Source: a virus. From it: a stretch of DNA of 40,272 bases. This document shows positions 38,799-40,272 of the stretch, piece by piece. The DNA lies in IMG/VR virus record IMGVR_UViG_3300033143_004486, positions 1-40,272 of that record; one strand, 5' to 3'. The position numbers and the translations under genes were made by a program. Positions within the stretch are counted from its first letter, which is position 1, and every line of letters starts with the position of its first letter. Under the pieces are notes generated by a model, which saw only the letters and a list, made by a program, of their open reading frames with translations, did not search any database and was not told the DNA's origin.

Positions 38799-39920
38799 AT
38801 GCCTTTTTATTATCCATATCAGGGTGACAGAAGCAAATATTCCCCAACAGAAGATTCTTCTCCCAATCCTGGGAATTTAGCACCTATTGTTAAGCGGTTG
38901 GCAAGTCTTTATATGGGTCGACAGAAAGCCGATAGAGATCAGCAGATACTCGATTCTTTAGATGCCGGCGAAGGCATTCCTGCGAGGGAAAAGCCAGGAA
39001 TTATGGGGCTTATTAGTCAATTTATAACTGGAGATACGCAATCTGGTCAGTCATCACTCGAGCGGGCAATGGCTGAAGCGCAGATAAAGAAGGCGACGTT
39101 AAGTCCTACGGATGAATTAATACAGCGTGGGAAGGCCGCTGATGCTGAAATGAAGATATATGAGGCAGGGGGAGCGGCGCCAAGCCTATTCATTGGCGCT
39201 CAGGCGCCCACAGTGCCGCAAATACAAGGACAGGGAGCACAACTACCAGTTCAGCCCAGGCTATTGCAAGGAGCGCCTCCTGCGATAACAGGCAGGGTAG
39301 GACAGCCGGCTCCTGGGGACATCGTTCCTACTGGGTATGACCCATTTCTCAGGCCAAAGGGATATGAGCGAGTTAAGAAAACAGCGGCGCAAGAAAAAAG
39401 AGATGTTGAAATTACGGAGCTTGGCGGGCAAATAAGCAATCTGGTTGGATTATTTAAGAGAGCAAGGAAAGAAGCTGGTACTGTGCCGAACGTTGGCAAG
39501 CCAGGCCTTTCTGGTAGGGTTGCAGGCATAGCAACTGTCCTGAAGGGTAAGACCGGATATTCTCCGGCTGTCAACGTATATCAGGATAAAATAAAGGCAT
39601 TTGCGACAATCGTAGCAAAAGCCGCAGGTGAAGTGAGGCCAACTGACAACGATATTAAACGTTTTGTTAATACTTTGCCAACGTTAGCGAAGAATGACGC
39701 AGAAAACAAAATAATAATTGAGCAATTAAAAGCTGATTTGAGAGCAAGGGGGGCTAAGGTCTTATGGGAAGAAAGAACCCAGGGTGGTGTATCCTCAACC
39801 GCAAAACCAACGGCAAATAAAAAGTTAGATCCGAACACAGCAAGAGAGATACTCAATCAGGCTGGCGGTAATAAAAATAAAGCCCGTAAAATGGCAACTC
39901 AGATGGGGTATTCGTTCTAA
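38799..39920 (+). CDS. Internal virion protein candidate 2
   Basis: 373 residues. Helical start, a Pro/Gln/Gly-rich middle (about 130-190) and a helical C-terminal domain (RDVEITELGGQISNLVGLFK..., KIKAFATIVAKAAGEVRPTD) ending in NTAREILNQAGGNKNKARKM. Stop overlaps the next ATG (TAATG). Likely ejected with DNA; no named family. Confidence 0.6.
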   Translation: MPFYYPYQGDRSKYSPTEDSSPNPGNLAPIVKRLASLYMGRQKADRDQQILDSLDAGEGIPAREKPGIMGLISQFITGDTQSGQSSLERAMAEAQIKKATLSPTDELIQRGKAADAEMKIYEAGGAAPSLFIGAQAPTVPQIQGQGAQLPVQPRLLQGAPPAITGRVGQPAPGDIVPTGYDPFLRPKGYERVKKTAAQEKRDVEITELGGQISNLVGLFKRARKEAGTVPNVGKPGLSGRVAGIATVLKGKTGYSPAVNVYQDKIKAFATIVAKAAGEVRPTDNDIKRFVNTLPTLAKNDAENKIIIEQLKADLRARGAKVLWEERTQGGVSSTAKPTANKKLDPNTAREILNQAGGNKNKARKMATQMGYSF

Positions 39921-40272
39921 TGGACATATTTGACCAAGTCGCATTTACTAAGGATGTTAAGGGGAAGCAGGCTGTAATTCCTACGAAACCGAGAGATATT
40001 TTTGACAAGATATCTGTTGAGCCTAAACGTAGGTCAATCAAATCCCCGCTTTTTGCCGCGGTAAAATCCGCATCTGATATTATCGGCGGACCGTTCGCAA
40101 CTCAATACTGGACACATGGCGGTCCGTTTCGGCATGCGGAAGCTATGCGGGAGGCAGAAGAAATTTCAAGGCCAATAGAAGAAACAGCGGTCGAAGGCGT
40201 ACCTGCGCAGTTGGCATATGGTGCTGTTCAAGCAGCTCCGATACTTGCGGGAGCGGCCAGCCCGTTTATGGC
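39920..40272 (+). CDS. Large virion injection protein, N-terminal part; continues at base 2
   Basis: True start of the gene completed at 2-1753. MDIFDQVAFTKDVKGKQAVI... then GPFATQYWTHGGPFRHAEAM and the terminal overlap sequence. The first 97 codons lie before the internal TTG. The window end cuts the frame artificially. Confidence 0.8.
   Translation, partial: MDIFDQVAFTKDVKGKQAVIPTKPRDIFDKISVEPKRRSIKSPLFAAVKSASDIIGGPFATQYWTHGGPFRHAEAMREAEEISRPIEETAVEGVPAQLAYGAVQAAPILAGAASPFM
40159..40272. repeat. Terminal direct repeat, right copy
   Basis: Exact copy of bases 1-114. Removing one copy gives a circle of about 40,158 bp. The repeat lies inside the coding sequence of the large injection protein. 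Confidence 0.95.

Noticed and set aside
1-40272. CRISPR array, insertion sequence, integrase or attachment site
   Set aside because: No regularly spaced repeats, transposase or recombinase motifs, or tRNA-end duplications were found; the only long direct repeat is the contig overlap.

Overview
The window is a complete, circularly closed tailed-phage genome. The first 114 bases recur exactly as the last 114 (1-114 = 40159-40272), so the unique circle is about 40,158 bp, and one large virion gene runs across the artificial ends (39920 to the end, continued 2-1753). The neck and head genes point to a short-tailed (podovirus-type) member of Caudoviricetes: a P22-like portal, an N4-gp56-type capsid protein, a P22 gp4-like adaptor, a gp10-like nozzle and a set of injection-type proteins. 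I see no integrase, excisionase or CI-type repressor, so a virulent or pseudolysogenic life style is more likely than classical lysogeny. The host is probably an uncultured Gram-negative (diderm) bacterium: there are Sec signal peptides, lipoproteins and an O-antigen-ligase-like gene. The host genus cannot be read from the sequence.

Layout. (1) 39920-40272/2-1753: glycine-zipper injection protein. (2) 1750-9084: two related cassettes, each made of a VGIGTSTP-repeat fibre, a small exported protein and a LamG lectin-like protein. All six products, and a seventh between the cassettes, start with apparent signal peptides. (3) 9086-10212: small membrane proteins and lipoproteins, possibly lysis accessories. 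(4) 10236-17635, minus strand: an early operon read from a near-consensus promoter at 17664-17691. It holds a ribbon-helix-helix regulator, a membrane-anchored amidase endolysin, an SMC/RecN-like ATPase, a RecT annealase, a PD-(D/E)XK exonuclease, a tRNA with anticodon GTA and many tiny genes. (5) 17636-18164: a divergent control region with palindromes and an unusual leader RNA that combines two terminator-like stems with a 12-bp long-range helix. (6) 18165-20888, plus strand: a replication initiator carrying iteron-like repeats inside its own gene, a RusA resolvase, and small zinc and membrane proteins. (7) 21066-28327: a ParB-methyltransferase fusion on an apparently leaderless mRNA, small and large terminase, small genes, portal and a DUF2292-like gene. 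(8) 28370-28507: a terminator and two hairpins in mid-operon. (9) 28528-39920: scaffold, capsid, an exported protein, an O-antigen-ligase-like membrane protein, head-tail adaptor, collar protein, nozzle, GNAT and injection proteins.

The most striking theme is host-surface biology. The phage appears to export most of its fibre and lectin proteins, and it carries a polysaccharide ligase/polymerase homologue inside the capsid operon. This suggests (inference) surface remodelling, receptor masking or superinfection exclusion, or a fibre-assembly route outside the cytoplasm. Replication seems to rely on the host polymerase: the phage brings its own initiator and origin, a RecT/exonuclease/ATPase recombination set and a RusA resolvase.
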